Notes: generated from the sequence alone by a model not told the origin. DNA of 64,000 bases from RGIG3528 sp045616485 (GCA_045616485.1 JAZLGU010000044.1:1-64000), one strand, 5' to 3'; positions 25,322 to 33,765 are shown, counted from the stretch's first letter. Program-made: numbers and translations.

Positions 25322-26611
25322 ATGTTTGCAGATCGTGCAGAAATTTTTATAAAATCAGGCAAAGGCGGCGATGGCTGCGTAGCTTTCAGAAGAGAGCTTT
25401 TCGTAGCTGCAGGTGGTCCTAATGGCGGCGACGGTGGACGTGGCGGCGATGTTATTTTTGAAGTAGATAAGGGCTTAAATACCCTTACTGACTATCGTTT
25501 TGTACGTAAGTATGCGGCAGGTGATGGTGAGAAGGGCGGTCAGAATAACTGTACAGGCGCTGATGGCGCTGATGTTATCCTTAAAGTACCAGAGGGTACC
25601 GTAGTAAAGGATCTGGCCAGCGGTAAGGTTATTTGTGATATGTCCCATGGCAACATGCGTCAGGTAGTCTTAAAGGGCGGCCGCGGCGGTAAGGGCAATC
25701 GTCATTATGCTACAGCTACCATGCAGGTACCTAAATATGCTCAGCCCGGACAGGAAGCTCGTGAATTAAACGTTATTTTAGAGCTTAAGTGTATCGCTGA
25801 CGTAGGTCTGGTAGGCTATCCCAATGTAGGTAAGTCCACATTCTTATCCCGTGTTACCAATGCCAAGCCCAAGATCGCAAACTATCATTTCACTACACTG
25901 AATCCCAATTTAGGTGTAGTAGACTTAAAGAACGGCGATGGTTTTGTTATCGCTGACATTCCGGGACTTATCGAAGGTGCATCCGAGGGCGTAGGTCTGG
26001 GTCACCAGTTCCTTCGTCATATCGAGAGATGCCGTGTACTTATCCATATTGTAGACGCAGCCTGCACAGAAGGCAGAGATGCAGTACAGGATATCTACAA
26101 TATTACAAAAGAGCTTTCAGAATACAATGATTCCATTAGTAAAAAGCCTTGGGTCATTGCCGCGAATAAGCTGGATGTTCTCTACGGAGAAGAGAAGGAT
26201 ATCGCTATGGAGCTTATTAAAAACGAATTCGAACCTCAGGGGATTAAGATTTTCCCTATATCTGCAGCTACAGGTGCAGGTATTGATGATCTCCTGATGT
26301 ATGTAAATAAAATGCTTAAAGAGACCAAGGAAGAGCCTATTGTCTTCAAGCAGGAATTCTTCCCTGAGAGCCTGGATCACGATCAGGAGCCTTACTTCGT
26401 AGAATACAATGAAGAAGATGACGTATACGTAGTAGAGGGTCCTCGTATCGAAAAGATGCTGGGTTATACCAATATCGACTCTGAAAAAGGCTTCGAATTT
26501 TTCCAGAATTTCCTTCGTACCAATGGTATTATAGAAGAGCTGGAAGCCATCGGATGTAAAGACGGTGACACTGTACGTATGTACGGTTGGGACTTTGATT
26601 TTTATAAGTAA
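25322..26611 (+). CDS. obgE: GTPase Obg
   Basis: A 429-residue ribosome-assembly and stress GTPase. An N-terminal glycine-rich OBG fold (1-158), the G domain with G1 'GYPNVGKST' near 166, G3 'DIPG' and G4 'NKLD', and a C-terminal OCT domain (about 350-429), the form typical of Firmicutes. It binds the 50S subunit late in maturation. GAGG precedes the start. It leads obg-yhbY-yqeK-rsfS. Confidence 0.96.
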   Translation: MFADRAEIFIKSGKGGDGCVAFRRELFVAAGGPNGGDGGRGGDVIFEVDKGLNTLTDYRFVRKYAAGDGEKGGQNNCTGADGADVILKVPEGTVVKDLASGKVICDMSHGNMRQVVLKGGRGGKGNRHYATATMQVPKYAQPGQEARELNVILELKCIADVGLVGYPNVGKSTFLSRVTNAKPKIANYHFTTLNPNLGVVDLKNGDGFVIADIPGLIEGASEGVGLGHQFLRHIERCRVLIHIVDAACTEGRDAVQDIYNITKELSEYNDSISKKPWVIAANKLDVLYGEEKDIAMELIKNEFEPQGIKIFPISAATGAGIDDLLMYVNKMLKETKEEPIVFKQEFFPESLDHDQEPYFVEYNEEDDVYVVEGPRIEKMLGYTNIDSEKGFEFFQNFLRTNGIIEELEAIGCKDGDTVRMYGWDFDFYK

Positions 26612-26632
26612 TATAAACAGGAGAAAATACAT

Positions 26633-26932
26633 ATGACTTCTAAACAGAGAGCTTATTTAAGAAGCTTATCAGCTACCCTTGTACCTGCTTTTCATATCGG
26701 TAAGTCCAGTCTTACACCTGAATTTACTGAGGCCATGATAGAGCACCTTATAAAAAATGAGCTGGTAAAAATAGATGTTCTTAAGAATTGTGACGACGAG
26801 CCTAAGGAAATCGCAGCTATTCTTGCTGACAGAACTCATTCCGAGGTAGTAGCAGTTACAGGTCGTAAGATCGTTCTCTACAAAGAGACAAAAGATAAGG
26901 ACAAGAAGAATAAAATAGAGCTTCCCAGATAA
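26633..26932 (+). CDS. yhbY: YhbY family RNA-binding protein (CRM domain)
   Basis: A 99-residue protein made of a single CRM domain, which binds rRNA in pre-50S particles. The GxxG loop is represented by 'FHIGKSSLT', with the characteristic 'LVKIDVLKN' strand after it. AGGAG lies 9 bases upstream. It follows obg, as in most Firmicutes. Confidence 0.92.
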   Translation: MTSKQRAYLRSLSATLVPAFHIGKSSLTPEFTEAMIEHLIKNELVKIDVLKNCDDEPKEIAAILADRTHSEVVAVTGRKIVLYKETKDKDKKNKIELPR

Positions 26933-26978
26933 TTGCAGTGATAAGCATTCTTCATTTACTGTGTAAAAGGAGAGGAAA

Positions 26979-27593
26979 ATGGAAGAGAAGCAGATTGATT
27001 TTGAGCGCGTGTATGCCCTGATGGAAGAGATGAGAAATACCTTATCTACCTACAGATATGTGCATTCAGTAGGCGTAGCATTTATGTCAGCCGACTTAGC
27101 TTCAGTATACGGTGTAGATAAGGAAAAAGCTCTTATAGCCGGCATCCTGCATGACTGTGCCAAAGAAGCAGCTAAAGGTCCTGATATCGTCCGTATTTGC
27201 GATGATTACGGTATAGCCTTATCAGACATCGAGCGCAGGGCCACCAGCCTGGTACATGCCCGTTTAGGCGCTTATTACGTAAAACACAAATACGGCATAG
27301 ACGATCAGGACATCATAAATGCTGTAGATAATCATACGGTAGGACGGCCTGCCATGAGCCGACTGGAACAGATTGTATTTTGTGCAGACTTTCTGGATCC
27401 TTCCAGAAATTATGCCTGTGAGCCCAGTCTGGACGAGCTGAGACGCTTGATTTTCGCAGATATCGATATGGCTACCTACCTTATCCTGGACAATCAGATT
27501 TCATTTTTCAGAGAAAAGCCCAGGGATATTGATACAAAAACTATAGAGACTTACCAGTTTTACAAGAAGATAATAGAAGACAGAGAAAAGTAG
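26979..27593 (+). CDS. yqeK: HD-domain protein YqeK, Ap4A hydrolase
   Basis: A 204-residue metal-dependent HD phosphohydrolase; the family splits diadenosine tetraphosphate symmetrically. Metal ligands: 'RYVHSVGVA' histidine, HD in 'GILHDCAKE', and 'DNHTVGRPAMSRLEQIVFCAD'. AGGAGAGG lies 5 bases before ATG. nadD, which normally stands between yhbY and yqeK, is absent; only 46 bp separate them. Confidence 0.92.
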   Translation: MEEKQIDFERVYALMEEMRNTLSTYRYVHSVGVAFMSADLASVYGVDKEKALIAGILHDCAKEAAKGPDIVRICDDYGIALSDIERRATSLVHARLGAYYVKHKYGIDDQDIINAVDNHTVGRPAMSRLEQIVFCADFLDPSRNYACEPSLDELRRLIFADIDMATYLILDNQISFFREKPRDIDTKTIETYQFYKKIIEDREK

Positions 27594-27608
27594 AAGGAGA
27601 CAAATAAT

Positions 27609-27947
27609 ATGGCAGATCTTGCACTTTTAAAAGAGATTTATGACGCATTAGACGATAAAAAAGCTGAAAAGACAATGATTATCGACATTTCCGAGATAAG
27701 CGTTATGGCTGATGCATTCGTTATTACCAATGGTTCCAATACCTCACAGGTAGATACACTGGTAGATGCAGTCAGCAAGGTAATGGACAAATACCCGGAT
27801 ATAAATGTTATGCCTGAAGGCAATGCTGCATCCGGCTGGATCCTCCTTGACTGCGGAGATGTTATTGTTCATATCTTTACCCGCGAAGCCAGAGAATTCT
27901 ACAACCTTGAAAAGATATGGAAAGACGGCAAGCTCGTAGAAATCTAA
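27609..27947 (+). CDS. rsfS: Ribosomal silencing factor RsfS
   Basis: A 112-residue protein that binds L14 and blocks subunit joining when nutrients are short. 'ADAFVITNGSNTSQVDTLVDAV' and the late 'GWILLDCGDVIVHIFTREAREFYNLEKIW' region (84-112, given by position) are typical. AAGGAG lies 10 bases upstream. Last gene of the obg run, followed by two hairpins. Confidence 0.95.
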   Translation: MADLALLKEIYDALDDKKAEKTMIIDISEISVMADAFVITNGSNTSQVDTLVDAVSKVMDKYPDINVMPEGNAASGWILLDCGDVIVHIFTREAREFYNLEKIWKDGKLVEI

Positions 27948-27985
27948 AAAGTTGACACAGGGACGTTTCTAATTGACAACTTTTT
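27946..27985 (+). terminator. Terminator after rsfS built on a REP-like half-site
   Basis: Outer 9-bp stem AAAAAGTTG / CAACTTTTT ends in T5. The 22-nt loop holds ACAGGGACGTTTCTAATTGA, close to one arm of the palindrome at 6423-6478 but lacking two G and the second arm. Confidence 0.65.
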
Positions 27986-27991
27986 ATAAAT

Positions 27992-28036
27992 TTAAAAGGG
28001 CATTCCCCACAAAACAGTGGGAGAATTGCCCTTTTT
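27992..28036 (+). terminator. Second terminator-like hairpin after rsfS
   Basis: Imperfect stem of about 17 bp (AAAAGGGCATTCCCCAC paired with GTGGGAGAATTGCCC) with loop AAAACA, then TTTTTT. Confidence 0.75.
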
Positions 28037-28056
28037 TATGTATTTGTTATTTTTAT

Positions 28057-28087
28057 ATCTTGCGGAAAAACTCCAGTTTTACTAAAA
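28057..28087 (+). other. Candidate dif (XerS recombination) site
   Basis: The bases from ATCTTGCGG through GAAAAACT, CC, AGTTTTAC to TAAAA form an imperfect palindrome (arms GAAAAACT and AGTTTTAC, seven of eight paired) just upstream of the xerS promoter. Layout and the GAAAAACT...TTTT core resemble the difSL site beside xerS in streptococci and lactococci, as I remember it. No alignment was run. Confidence 0.4.
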
Positions 28088-28092
28088 GTTAA

Positions 28093-28121
28093 TTGTATAT
28101 TTTTATTAATAGTGCTATAAT
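28093..28121 (+). promoter_or_regulatory. Promoter of the xerS-like gene
   Basis: TTGTAT (28093-28098), 17-bp spacer, TATAAT (28116-28121), 38 bases before the ATG. Confidence 0.7.
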
Positions 28122-28158
28122 ACATATATTAAATAATTTATTACGAGGAACAATTTAT

Positions 28159-29214
28159 ATGGCCAAATCATCAGCTTATTACAAGCAAATAATCGATGAA
28201 CAAAAAGAAATCTACAGGGACTTACAGCCGGAATTACCTTCATTTGCTGTACGTTTTTTAAATTCAAAGCATAAAGCTTTGCAGTCTACTAAAAATCGTT
28301 ATGGTATGCAGCTATTAACCTTTTTTAAATATATCTGTTCTACAGATCCAAAATTAAAAGGTAAAATGCCTCATGAGGTTACACTTACAGATATTTCAGA
28401 TTATGATGAAGTTTTATTTGATGATTTCATGGATTATCTTATGTACCGTGAGGCTGGCAATCGAAATGGAGCCAATAAAGACTCTGCCTTTTCCTACCTC
28501 AAAATCGTTCGTAATATGTACAGCAAATTAAGCCAGCTGGGTGAGCTCCCCCGCAATCCTCTGGCTCTTTATGAGCCATATAAAGAAGCTACAAATAAGT
28601 CCATTATAAGGCTCACCAGCGAAGAAGTCGTTGATATAATGGATGCTGTGGAAAAAGGAGAAAATATCCCTCTGACAAAACGCGGAAAAGCTTTTTATGA
28701 GAAAAATAAAAGCCGTGACACAGCAGTCATTACTCTCCTATTAAATACCGGAATCCGTGTTTCCGAACTTGTTGGTCTTGACCTAAAAGACGTGGATTTT
28801 CGTAACAGCTGTATAAGTATTGTTCGTAAAGGCTTCCATGAAGATACAGTGTATTTTAATGATGACGTTGCCAATAGCCTTACAGACTATATTGAAGGCG
28901 AACGAAAGCTGAATAAAGGCGCTGATACAGAGCCTTTATTCCTGTCTATGCAAGGGACTCGTTTTTCTGTGGATTCTGTCGAGCGCATAGTAAAAAAATA
29001 TTCTGCCGATATCGCCGGTAAAAAAATCACTCCTCACAAACTGAGATCTACCTTTGGGACCCATCTTTATCACGAAACTCACGATATAAATCTTGTTAAA
29101 GATGCTCTAGGCCACCAGGATCCGTCAACTACAACAAGATATTATGTTGACGATAGGGACGAAAATATGCAGCGGGCTGGTTCTGTTAATCTATTCAAAC
29201 GAAAAAATAACTAA
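28159..29214 (+). CDS. xerS: Tyrosine recombinase, XerS-like
   Basis: A 351-residue site-specific recombinase. All catalytic residues are present: Arg200 (TGIRVSEL), Lys224 (RKG), His293 and Arg296 (HKLR), His319 (GHQD) and Tyr328 or 329. The stretch LTKRGKAFYEKNKSRDTAVI near 172-191 and the length are like the single streptococcal enzyme XerS, not the 300-residue XerC/XerD pair, so I infer it resolves chromosome dimers at a dif site by itself. A phage-type integrase is less likely, as no phage genes are near. TTG 28093 would be in frame but lies in the -35 box; ATG 28159 has GAGG 10 bases upstream. The gene stands at the point where gene direction converges. Confidence 0.75.
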   Translation: MAKSSAYYKQIIDEQKEIYRDLQPELPSFAVRFLNSKHKALQSTKNRYGMQLLTFFKYICSTDPKLKGKMPHEVTLTDISDYDEVLFDDFMDYLMYREAGNRNGANKDSAFSYLKIVRNMYSKLSQLGELPRNPLALYEPYKEATNKSIIRLTSEEVVDIMDAVEKGENIPLTKRGKAFYEKNKSRDTAVITLLLNTGIRVSELVGLDLKDVDFRNSCISIVRKGFHEDTVYFNDDVANSLTDYIEGERKLNKGADTEPLFLSMQGTRFSVDSVERIVKKYSADIAGKKITPHKLRSTFGTHLYHETHDINLVKDALGHQDPSTTTRYYVDDRDENMQRAGSVNLFKRKNN

Positions 29215-29252
29215 AATAAATAGATAAATTTTTGGGACTTCGATATAATAGC

Positions 29253-29294
29253 AAAAAAAAGAAACAGCGAAGATGGCAAATGCAATCTTCGCTG
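29253..29294 (-). terminator. Terminator of the LRR lipoprotein gene
   Basis: Read on the minus strand: 10-bp stem CAGCGAAGAT / ATCTTCGCTG, 10-nt loop, then TTTCTTTTTTTT. On the plus strand it lacks a T-run. Confidence 0.8.
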
Positions 29295-29296
29295 AA

Positions 29297-29315
29297 GTGT
29301 CGATTTTGTCGACAC
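29297..29315. repeat. Short perfect palindrome GTGTCGA-N5-TCGACAC
   Basis: A 7-bp perfect inverted repeat with 5-nt centre, next to the terminator between the convergent xerS and LRR genes. It could be a protein-binding site or an extra stem of the 3' end. Confidence 0.5.
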
Positions 29316-29379
29316 ACTGAACCGTTTTGAATTACTATTTCGTCCCAAAGCAAAATGTCATTGGGGCGAAAACAGCTGA

Positions 29380-30600
29380 TTATTCTTCATTTTTCTTCTC
29401 CGGAATGCCTGTAACACCTTCATCGAAAGCATTATCATCAACATTCTCGCAAGTCTCAGGTATAACGACACTACTAATATTAGTCATCGTAAATGAATTC
29501 TGTGCTATATTAAGTAAACCTGCTCCAAAAGTAACATCAGATAAGCTTAGACATTCATTAAAGGTATACTCATTAATATCACTTAATTCATCAGAAAAAA
29601 CAATCTCTTTTAAGCCATGACAGCCATTAAAAGCATAGGCTTCTATATTCGTTACAGTGTAAAGATATATCTCATATAAGGCTCTGCAGTTGTTAAATGC
29701 CTTATATTTAATGGTAGTGATACCATCAGGTAAATAGACTCCTAAAAGACTGCTACAGCTTTCAAAAGTATATTCATTAATCTCTGTCATGTCATCGCCA
29801 AGAGTCACATATTTTAAGCTCGAGCAATTTTTGAATGCTGCACCACCTATCTGCTTAACATGAGATAAATCCAGAAAAGTAAGCGCATCACACTCACAAA
29901 AAGCATATGAAGCAATCACTTCAATATTAGGTAAGATTTCTATATCTTTTAACAAATTACATCCGGCAAATGAACTATATCCAATAGTATCAAGACTTTC
30001 TGACAGCTGAACTTTGGTCAGATTACTGCAGCCATAGAAAGTCCAGGAGCCCATATTTACAATAGTATCAGGCATATAAACTTCTTTAATTTCCTTACAA
30101 TTGTAAAATGCTTTGTCGGCAATAGCTGTAACAGGCAATCCATCAATACAAGAAGGAATATATAAGGCTTCAGGGAAAGTAAGCTCAATTTCGACTTCCT
30201 TCTCTTCCCCTGTCTCACTATCAATAATCTTCTCTTTTTCTTTTATAACCGCTCCGGTCTTAACGCCGGTAATAGTCACTTTTTCTCTCTTCTTAACATA
30301 AGTGAAAAAACCTGCATTAGACCCGGGCCAACATGTAGGCTCAGGGGTCAAATTAGGCTCTATGGTAGGCTCTACGGTAGGCTCTACGGTAGGCTCCAAA
30401 GTAGGCTCTACAGTAGATGCCGGTGTATCAGCAGGCGCCTCTGAAGGAATAGCTGATATAATAGGTGTGGCTGACAGATCAGCTTCCATAGTAGGTGTAT
30501 TGTTATTATCCGGTAATGCAGAAGGATCCACCTTTTTCTTACCACAGGCACACACATTAATTGTAAGAAGAAGCAACAATGCAAATAATAAACGCTTCAT
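29380..30600 (-). CDS. Leucine-rich-repeat (BspA-type) lipoprotein
   Basis: A 406-residue surface lipoprotein. The N-terminus is a lipoprotein signal with the modified Cys probably in VCAC (about residue 19). A stalk with repeated EPT units (VEPTVEPTIEP, about 65-90) spans the wall. The rest is a run of about nine LRR_5 repeats of the BspA kind, each with 'I.. .AF..C..L..+.LP..+..I' spacing (such as IADKAFYNCKEIKEVYMPDT near 160). Such proteins bind other surfaces or proteins; the partner is unknown. GAGG is 4 bases before ATG. The BlaI-type gene lies 18 bp upstream. Confidence 0.85.
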   Translation of the reverse strand: MKRLLFALLLLLTINVCACGKKKVDPSALPDNNNTPTMEADLSATPIISAIPSEAPADTPASTVEPTLEPTVEPTVEPTIEPNLTPEPTCWPGSNAGFFTYVKKREKVTITGVKTGAVIKEKEKIIDSETGEEKEVEIELTFPEALYIPSCIDGLPVTAIADKAFYNCKEIKEVYMPDTIVNMGSWTFYGCSNLTKVQLSESLDTIGYSSFAGCNLLKDIEILPNIEVIASYAFCECDALTFLDLSHVKQIGGAAFKNCSSLKYVTLGDDMTEINEYTFESCSSLLGVYLPDGITTIKYKAFNNCRALYEIYLYTVTNIEAYAFNGCHGLKEIVFSDELSDINEYTFNECLSLSDVTFGAGLLNIAQNSFTMTNISSVVIPETCENVDDNAFDEGVTGIPEKKNEE

Positions 30601-30618
30601 ATAACCTCATATATCCTG

Positions 30619-31002
30619 TTAGTCAACTCGAAAGCTTTTCTTCTGAATATCAAGAACTCTTTCAAGCTCAGATACATCAGCTGACTTCATGGGACATGTA
30701 CTCAAATATTCTGTAAAAAAGTTACTGAGAGAACCATTATATACTTTCTCCAATAAAGCTTTTGTTTCTATCTCCTGGACAGCCCTCTTAGTGATAACAG
30801 CCTGACATATAAATCCTGGCTCCTCACGCCTAACGGCGCCCTTATCAATAAGTCTGTTAATAACTGTATATGTTGTATTTTTTTCCCAGCCAATATACTC
30901 TTTTATTATAGCAGCAATATCCTTGGCTGCCAACTGATCGTTGGACCAAAGTAGCTCCATAACATTTAATTCGCCTTCGTGAAGTCTGATTTCTTCGCTC
31001 AT
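30619..31002 (-). CDS. BlaI/MecI/CopY-family transcriptional repressor
   Basis: A 127-residue winged-helix repressor. 'LHEGELNVMELLWSNDQLAAKDI' and 'GWEKNTTYTVINRLIDKGAVRRE' are the DNA-binding helices of the family, and the C-terminal third is the dimer and cleavage region. Relatives control beta-lactamase or copper genes and are cleaved by the sensor BlaR1; no such sensor is adjacent here. ATG 31002 has GGGGG nine bases upstream; a longer form from 31029 has none. A palindrome just upstream (31034-31049) is a candidate self-regulatory site. The LRR lipoprotein gene downstream may be its target. Confidence 0.85.
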   Translation of the reverse strand: MSEEIRLHEGELNVMELLWSNDQLAAKDIAAIIKEYIGWEKNTTYTVINRLIDKGAVRREEPGFICQAVITKRAVQEIETKALLEKVYNGSLSNFFTEYLSTCPMKSADVSELERVLDIQKKSFRVD

Positions 31003-31033
31003 GAGTAGTAACCCCCAAAAAATAAACATATAA

Positions 31034-31049
31034 TACTCAAAAAAGAGTA
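31034..31049. promoter_or_regulatory. Candidate operator upstream of the BlaI-type gene
   Basis: TACTC-N6-GAGTA, a perfect inverted repeat 32 bases before the start codon, in the expected promoter region. It is not the classical TACA-TGTA BlaI box, so assignment is tentative. Confidence 0.4.
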
Positions 31050-31090
31050 CAGAAGTTATACTACCACAATAGAAAGGCTGTTGTCAATCA

Positions 31091-32281
31091 TTATATTCCA
31101 AAGAGCATATAAACAGGTAAAACATATTCATTGTCTACAAAATTAGTATCGGCTATTTTCAAGGCTTCCGGGCACTTTTCTCTACTTCTGTAAGATGCAA
31201 TACTTCTTAAGTCATTTTTGCCATAAAACGACAAGTTTACCGGCCTCATAGCCCCTTCATAATCCATAATAAGATTAAGACTTGCTCTATTGCCTGACTC
31301 CCAGTAATTATTCAATATCTTCTTTTGCAAAAGGGTCTGAATAATATAATTCTGAGTCCGCAAATAGTATTCATCTTGAGTAAGAGCATCGGTTCTGTCA
31401 GCTGAAAGGAAAGAAAATTCCGGATAAAACAGCTTAAAATTCCTATCAGACCCTATCTCTCTCTGTAAAAGTACTCTTTTCTCCTGCACCAAAGAATTCA
31501 AGGCTCCTTCAAACATCTTTATGGAAGCCCCTTCTCTGATCTCACTGAATTTAAACTTTTGATTTTTATTCTTCAGCATCCTGTCCATTACTGAAAAAAT
31601 CTGGATTTTCCTTATATTCCCCTCGTTAATGTCCTGTATGCCGGAAGCTAAATATTTTACATCCAGCTGGGCTCTTGCAATACTCATCTGGGATTTCATA
31701 GCCAGATATTCATTTACCACCTGGGGCATCCCACCCACATATAGATACTCATCAAAATCTGAAATCATTTCATTATGCAAAATATCCGGCAGTTTCTTTT
31801 TATTTATGAGATGTTCTTTTAATGCCCCTGCGTACCATTCAAATCCCAAAGCATTCAGATATTCATCAAATTGAAGGGGGAAAAGTTCCAATGACTCAGC
31901 ACTGCCTGCTGCAATCCCATCATCATAATAATTATATTCACTTACAAAAATCCAATCGCAATGATTTACAGCAGCGAAATTAAAAAGCAGCTTTGAAAAT
32001 TCAATATATTTTTCAGTATCATCAAATATCATGGAGGATGCAATAAGTATTTCAGGCGCTAAAGAAAAATATGCCGCTAAAAAGTCTACCGGCTCAGGAC
32101 AGGCTGTAAATGCAGGATCCTGCAGCATAGACTCCGATGGTGTAAAATAAATAAAAGCATCCGGGTTGTCCTTAATATACTCATTGCAAAGGTAAGTCTT
32201 GCCTACTCCCTTCATTCCATATAAGAAAAACGGCTTGTGCCTGTCTCTGTTTTTTAATATATCATAGGAATTTCTTTTCAA
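31091..32281 (-). CDS. AAA ATPase with DUF4143-like C-terminus
   Basis: A 396-residue P-loop protein of the 'ATP-binding protein, DUF4143' type, common in Clostridia with no known role. Walker A is GMKGVGKT at about 23-30; the 'EFLPL/LFPLQFDEYL' and 'DEYLYVGGMPQVVNEYL' segments mark the family; the C-terminal part is a nuclease-like fold often degenerate. The start is TTG at 32281 with GAGG six bases before; no better start exists. It follows rluD by 13 bp. Confidence 0.75.
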   Translation of the reverse strand: MKRNSYDILKNRDRHKPFFLYGMKGVGKTYLCNEYIKDNPDAFIYFTPSESMLQDPAFTACPEPVDFLAAYFSLAPEILIASSMIFDDTEKYIEFSKLLFNFAAVNHCDWIFVSEYNYYDDGIAAGSAESLELFPLQFDEYLNALGFEWYAGALKEHLINKKKLPDILHNEMISDFDEYLYVGGMPQVVNEYLAMKSQMSIARAQLDVKYLASGIQDINEGNIRKIQIFSVMDRMLKNKNQKFKFSEIREGASIKMFEGALNSLVQEKRVLLQREIGSDRNFKLFYPEFSFLSADRTDALTQDEYYLRTQNYIIQTLLQKKILNNYWESGNRASLNLIMDYEGAMRPVNLSFYGKNDLRSIASYRSREKCPEALKIADTNFVDNEYVLPVYMLFGI

Positions 32282-32294
32282 AATATGCCTCAGC

Positions 32295-33224
32295 TCAGCT
32301 TTCCGAAGAAAGGTTACTTTTATAAATATTTATCAGATTGTCAAAATATGATGGATTGGGAGCTATACACTCTATATATTCTCCTGTTCTTGGGTGCATG
32401 AAGCCTAAAACTTTAGCATGCAGGCACTGCCCCTGAAGATTTTTTCGGGTAAATCCACCATATATTTCATCCCCTAAAAGAGGATGTCCCAATGAAGACA
32501 TATGGACCCTTATCTGATGGGTGCGTCCTGTTTCCAAGCGGCATTCAATAAGATTAACCTTTTTATCTAAATGATCCAGCACTGTGAAATTGGTAATGGC
32601 GGGCTTTCCTTGAGGAGTTATTGCCATTTTTTTACGGTCCTTAGGGTCTCTGCCTATATTTCCCTCTACCCTGCCAAAATCCTCCTTAAAATTGCCACAG
32701 GAAAGAGCCAGGTAACGCCTGTTTATACTATGGACCTTAAGCTGTTCTGCTATAGCATTATGAGCAAAATCATTTTTGCAGGCTATAATAGCACCGGTGG
32801 TATCTTTATCTATGCGATGCACTATCCCCGGCCTCATAATACCATTTATACCGGAAAGAGAATCTTTACAATGGTACATAAGAGCATTAACTAAAGTACC
32901 TGAATAATGGCCTGCAGCAGGATGTACTACCATATCCTTTGGCTTATTGACGACTATCACATCCATATCCTCATAAAGAATATCCAGTGGGATATTTTCA
33001 GGCAATATTTCAGGCACCATAGGCTCCGGAAAGATAATCTCCACTATGTCCCCGTCTTTACCCTTGAAGCTGCCCTTTACGGCCTTATTGTTAACGCAAA
33101 CAAGACCGCTATCAATTAATTTTTTAATAGCGGTCCTGGACATGTCTTCCACCAGTTCCGATAAAAGCTTATCTATTCTGGTGTCTTCATTTTCTTCATT
33201 AATTGTTATTACTGCTTTCTCCAC
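32295..33224 (-). CDS. rluD: RluD-type ribosomal/tRNA pseudouridine synthase
   Basis: A 309-residue enzyme that turns uridine into pseudouridine in rRNA or tRNA. An S4 RNA-binding domain (1-65) precedes the catalytic domain, with the active-site aspartate in 'HRIDKDTTG' and the 'ETGRTHQIRVH' motif. Firmicute members next to lspA are usually called YlyB; exact RNA target unknown. It begins at GTG 33224, inside the end of lspA, with AGGAG ten bases upstream. Confidence 0.9.
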   Translation of the reverse strand: MEKAVITINEENEDTRIDKLLSELVEDMSRTAIKKLIDSGLVCVNNKAVKGSFKGKDGDIVEIIFPEPMVPEILPENIPLDILYEDMDVIVVNKPKDMVVHPAAGHYSGTLVNALMYHCKDSLSGINGIMRPGIVHRIDKDTTGAIIACKNDFAHNAIAEQLKVHSINRRYLALSCGNFKEDFGRVEGNIGRDPKDRKKMAITPQGKPAITNFTVLDHLDKKVNLIECRLETGRTHQIRVHMSSLGHPLLGDEIYGGFTRKNLQGQCLHAKVLGFMHPRTGEYIECIAPNPSYFDNLINIYKSNLSSES

Positions 33225-33759
33225 TTTCAGAAGGCTCCTCTGTCTGCTTCTTTTTAAAGCCTATAAATGCAAAATCATTATCTCTGTACTTGGTAAGCAT
33301 AAGAATAATGGTAATAATGGCAGTACATGTGATATAAATATCAGCCACATTGAATATGGCAAAATTGATAAGCTCAAAATAAAAGAAATCAGTAACATGA
33401 CCAAAAGCAATACGATCAATAGAATTGCCAATAGCTCCTGCCATCATAAAAATATCAATCCATAAAAGAGGCAGGTACTGCCTTTCTTTGGGCATCTTTA
33501 TATATACCCACAAAAGTAATGCGAAAAGTACCAATGAGACTATCAAAAGGAAGCTAATCCTCCCAGATAACATCCCCCAGACACTGCCATCATTCTCAAT
33601 ATGCTCCAGGCAAAAAACACCGGGAATAAGATTGAATCTGTTATTATCAGCAGGTAGATAAATACGCACCAGTACTTTAGTCACCTGATCTAACGCTATT
33701 AAAAATACAAACAATACCCACTGTAAAATCATATTTACAGGCTTAACTTTTTTATTCAC
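33199..33759 (-). CDS. lspA: Lipoprotein signal peptidase
   Basis: A 186-residue membrane aspartyl protease that removes the signal peptide from lipoproteins after lipid transfer. Four membrane helices; the catalytic aspartates are in 'GNSIDRI' and 'FNVADIYI'. GTG start. It overlaps rluD by 26 bases, a classic pairing. A substrate, the LRR lipoprotein, is encoded a few kilobases away. Confidence 0.95.
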   Translation of the reverse strand: MNKKVKPVNMILQWVLFVFLIALDQVTKVLVRIYLPADNNRFNLIPGVFCLEHIENDGSVWGMLSGRISFLLIVSLVLFALLLWVYIKMPKERQYLPLLWIDIFMMAGAIGNSIDRIAFGHVTDFFYFELINFAIFNVADIYITCTAIITIILMLTKYRDNDFAFIGFKKKQTEEPSESGESSNNN

Positions 33760-33765
33760 TATAAT

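Noticed and set aside
29231..29265. Second candidate dif site downstream of xerS (TTTTTGGG ... TATAAT ... CAAAAAA)
   Set aside because: Poor arm symmetry; the A-run belongs to the terminator of the LRR gene. The upstream site at 28057 fits better.
30302..30604. Plus-strand frame with VGSTVGS repeats
   Set aside because: It is the antisense image of the EPT repeat stalk of the LRR lipoprotein.
31091..32281. AAA ATPase as half of a toxin-antitoxin or defence pair
   Set aside because: Its neighbours are rluD and a repressor; no partner gene or defence-associated domain is next to it.
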